Program-made: the position numbers and the translations under genes
DNA from: Kibdelosporangium sp. MJ126-NF4
GTDB taxonomy: Bacteria > Actinomycetota > Actinomycetes > Mycobacteriales > Pseudonocardiaceae
Assembly (NCBI RefSeq): GCF_000826545.1
Contig: NZ_CDME01000016.1
Coordinates: 1-64,000, forward strand
Direction: 5' to 3'
DNA: 64,000 bases
In this document: piece after piece, positions 62,378 to 64,000 of the stretch
How the letters are laid out: each line of letters opens with the position of its first letter
Position numbering within the stretch: position 1 is the first letter of the stretch
Notes under the pieces: generated by a model
The model's input: the letters and a program-made list of their open reading frames with translations, nothing else
Databases searched by the model: none
What the model was told of the DNA's origin: nothing

Positions 62378-63903
62378 CGACCACGTGGCAGAACCCGCTC
62401 CGCGACGAGCGGGACAAGCGGCTGCCGAGGATCGCCGGGCCGTGCGGCCTGGTGATCTTCGGGGTCACCGGTGACCTGTCGCGCAAGAAGCTGATGCCCG
62501 CGATCTACGACCTGGCCAACCGGGGCCTGCTGCCGCCCGGCTTCGCGCTGACCGGGTTCGCCCGCCGCGACTGGGAGAACGAGGACTTCGCCCAGGTCGT
62601 CTACGACGCGGTCAAGGAGCACGCGCGGACCCCGTTCCGCCAGGAGGTCTGGGACCGGCTGGCCGAGGGCATCCGGTTCGTGCAGGGCTCGTTCGACGAC
62701 GACGAGGCGTTCGACCGGCTCGCCCAGACCGTCCGCGAGCTCGACGAGGAACGCGGCACCGGCGGCAACCACGCGTTCTACCTGTCGATCCCGCCCGCCG
62801 CGTTCCCCGTGGTGTGCAAGCAGCTCGCTCGCTCCGGACTGGCCAGTCAGGACGGTGAGAGCTGGCGGCGGGTCGTCATCGAGAAGCCGTTCGGGCACGA
62901 CCTGGAGAGCGCACGCGAGCTCAACGGAATCGTCAACGAGGTCTTCCCCGAGGAGTCGGTGTTCCGCATCGACCACTACCTCGGCAAGGAGACCGTGCAG
63001 AACATCCTGGCGCTGCGGTTCGCCAACCAGCTGTACGAGCCCATCTGGAACGCAAACTACGTCGACCACGTGCAGATCACCATGGCCGAGGACATCGGGC
63101 TCGGTGGGCGCGCGGGGTACTACGACGGTATCGGCGCGGCGCGGGACGTCATCCAGAACCACCTGCTGCAGCTGATGGCGTTCACCACGATCGAGGACCC
63201 GGTGTCGTTCTCGCCGCAGTCGCTGCGGACCGAGCGGATCAAGGTGCTGTCGGCGACCAAGCCCGCCGAGCCGTTCGGCGAGACGACCGCACGCGGTCAG
63301 TACACCGGCGGCTGGCAGGGCGGCAAGAAGGTGCCCGGCCTGCTGGAGGAGGAAGGCTTCCCGCCGGACTCCACGACCGAGACGTTCGCCGCGATCACGC
63401 TGGAGGTGAACACCCGCCGCTGGGCCGGTGTGCCCTTCTACCTGCGGACCGGCAAGCGGCTGGGCCGCAGGGTGACCGAGATCGCGGTGATGTTCAAGCG
63501 GGCGCCGCACCTGCCGTTCGACCAGACCTCAACCGAGGAACTGGGGCAGAACGCGGTCGTCATCCGGATCCAGCCCGACGAGGGAATCACGATCCGGTTC
63601 GGCTCCAAGGTGCCGGGGACCACGATGGAGGTCCGGGACGTCACGATGGACTTCAGCTACGGCCGGGCGTTCACCGAGTCGTCGCCGGAGGCCTACGAGC
63701 GGCTGATCCTGGACGTGCTGCTGGGCGAGCCGTCGCTGTTCCCGGTGGCAGGCGAGATCGAGCGGTCGTGGGAGATCCTGGACCCGATCCTGGATTTCTG
63801 GACCGAGCAGGGCAAGCCGGACCCGTACGCGCCGGGTGAGTGGGGCCCGCCGTCGGCGGAGAAGATGCTCAACCGCACCGGCCGCACGTGGAGGCACCCG
63901 TGA
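62374..63903 (+). CDS. zwf: Glucose-6-phosphate 1-dehydrogenase
   Basis: 509 residues. NADP site VIFGVTGDLSRKKLMPA, substrate site RIDHYLGKETVQNILALRFAN (catalytic His), and VEKPFGHDLE-type motif (VIEKPFGHDLESA). First enzyme of the oxidative pentose-phosphate pathway, making NADPH. ATG 62374 lies inside the pgi stop overlap; the stop overlaps the opcA start (GTGA). Confidence 0.96.
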   Translation: MTTTWQNPLRDERDKRLPRIAGPCGLVIFGVTGDLSRKKLMPAIYDLANRGLLPPGFALTGFARRDWENEDFAQVVYDAVKEHARTPFRQEVWDRLAEGIRFVQGSFDDDEAFDRLAQTVRELDEERGTGGNHAFYLSIPPAAFPVVCKQLARSGLASQDGESWRRVVIEKPFGHDLESARELNGIVNEVFPEESVFRIDHYLGKETVQNILALRFANQLYEPIWNANYVDHVQITMAEDIGLGGRAGYYDGIGAARDVIQNHLLQLMAFTTIEDPVSFSPQSLRTERIKVLSATKPAEPFGETTARGQYTGGWQGGKKVPGLLEEEGFPPDSTTETFAAITLEVNTRRWAGVPFYLRTGKRLGRRVTEIAVMFKRAPHLPFDQTSTEELGQNAVVIRIQPDEGITIRFGSKVPGTTMEVRDVTMDFSYGRAFTESSPEAYERLILDVLLGEPSLFPVAGEIERSWEILDPILDFWTEQGKPDPYAPGEWGPPSAEKMLNRTGRTWRHP

Positions 63904-64000
63904 TCATCGACATGCCGACGACGAACACGGCGAAGGTCAACGCCAAGATCGTCGAGCTGCGCCAGCAGGGCGGCGCGGTCGCGCTGGGCCGCGTGCTGAC
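63900..64000 (+). CDS. opcA: OpcA, glucose-6-phosphate dehydrogenase assembly protein (partial, runs off right edge)
   Basis: GTG 63900 overlaps the zwf stop. The first 33 residues (IIDMPTTNTAKVNAKIV, ELRQQGGAVALGRVL) match the start of OpcA, which stabilises or activates G6PDH and always follows zwf in actinobacteria. The remaining about 90 percent lies outside the window. Confidence 0.88.
   Translation, partial: MIIDMPTTNTAKVNAKIVELRQQGGAVALGRVL

Overview
The window is high-GC actinobacterial DNA. GTG starts are common, wobble positions are mostly G or C, genes overlap as ATGA or GTGA, and many starts look leaderless. The families seen (EspG, MptB, F420-type oxidoreductase, the SUF operon with a Rieske ferredoxin, transketolase to opcA) and their order suggest Pseudonocardiales (Amycolatopsis, Kibdelosporangium or Lentzea type). 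I cannot fix the genus. No rRNA, tRNA, CRISPR array, insertion sequence or prophage gene was recognised.

Left edge (1-4061, minus strand): three translationally coupled genes for a MORC/MutL-like ATPase, a PD-(D/E)XK nuclease-fold protein and a Z1-domain helicase-like protein cut by the window edge. This matches a proposed restriction or phage-defence family; any methylase or AIPR partner would lie outside. An intergenic stretch follows. Its last 250 bases fold as a translational T-box riboswitch with an Asp (GAC) specifier, in front of a short archaeal-type aspartyl-tRNA synthetase.

Accessory part (6.2-30.2 kb): CorA, a surface DUF11-type protein, a DUF4239 membrane protein, an unusual T-rich repeat-bearing gap, a Tat-exported PHP metallohydrolase with a His-rich head, the proline catabolic genes with their PucR regulator, a GntR/TetR double-HTH regulator facing a flavin monooxygenase across a 14-bp inverted repeat, EspG, a beta-lactamase-like protein, a stress protein, an esterase-like hydrolase, a TetR-P450-ferredoxin reductase group, a fused E1 alpha/beta 2-oxoacid dehydrogenase, a substrate-binding lipoprotein and a GNAT acetyltransferase.

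Conserved backbone (30.7-64 kb): a ten-gene suf operon on the minus strand (sufR, B, D, Rieske, C, S, U, Uma2-type nuclease, sufT, mug), then mptB, an ABC exporter pair, ctaA, qor, ctaB and the pentose-phosphate operon tkt-tal-pgi-zwf-opcA. From memory this order resembles the Rv1446c-Rv1466 region of Mycobacterium tuberculosis. It is interrupted here by three accessory inserts: 38.5-43.4 kb (GNAT/ATP-grasp fusion, a detached adenylation C-domain on a membrane anchor, nucleosidase, trans-sulfuration enzyme with an Lrp regulator), 47.8-49.6 kb (desaturase, class IV aminotransferase) and 50.6-56.2 kb (HD protein, two unrecognised genes, FKBP lipoprotein, F420-type oxidoreductase, polysaccharide deacetylase, sugar dehydrogenase).

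Together the backbone supplies Fe-S assembly, heme A for cytochrome oxidase, cell-wall mannan synthesis, and NADPH and pentoses. The best leads are the Asp T-box, the edge defence module, the DNA-acting genes inside the suf operon, and the ATP-grasp/adenylation-fragment pair.
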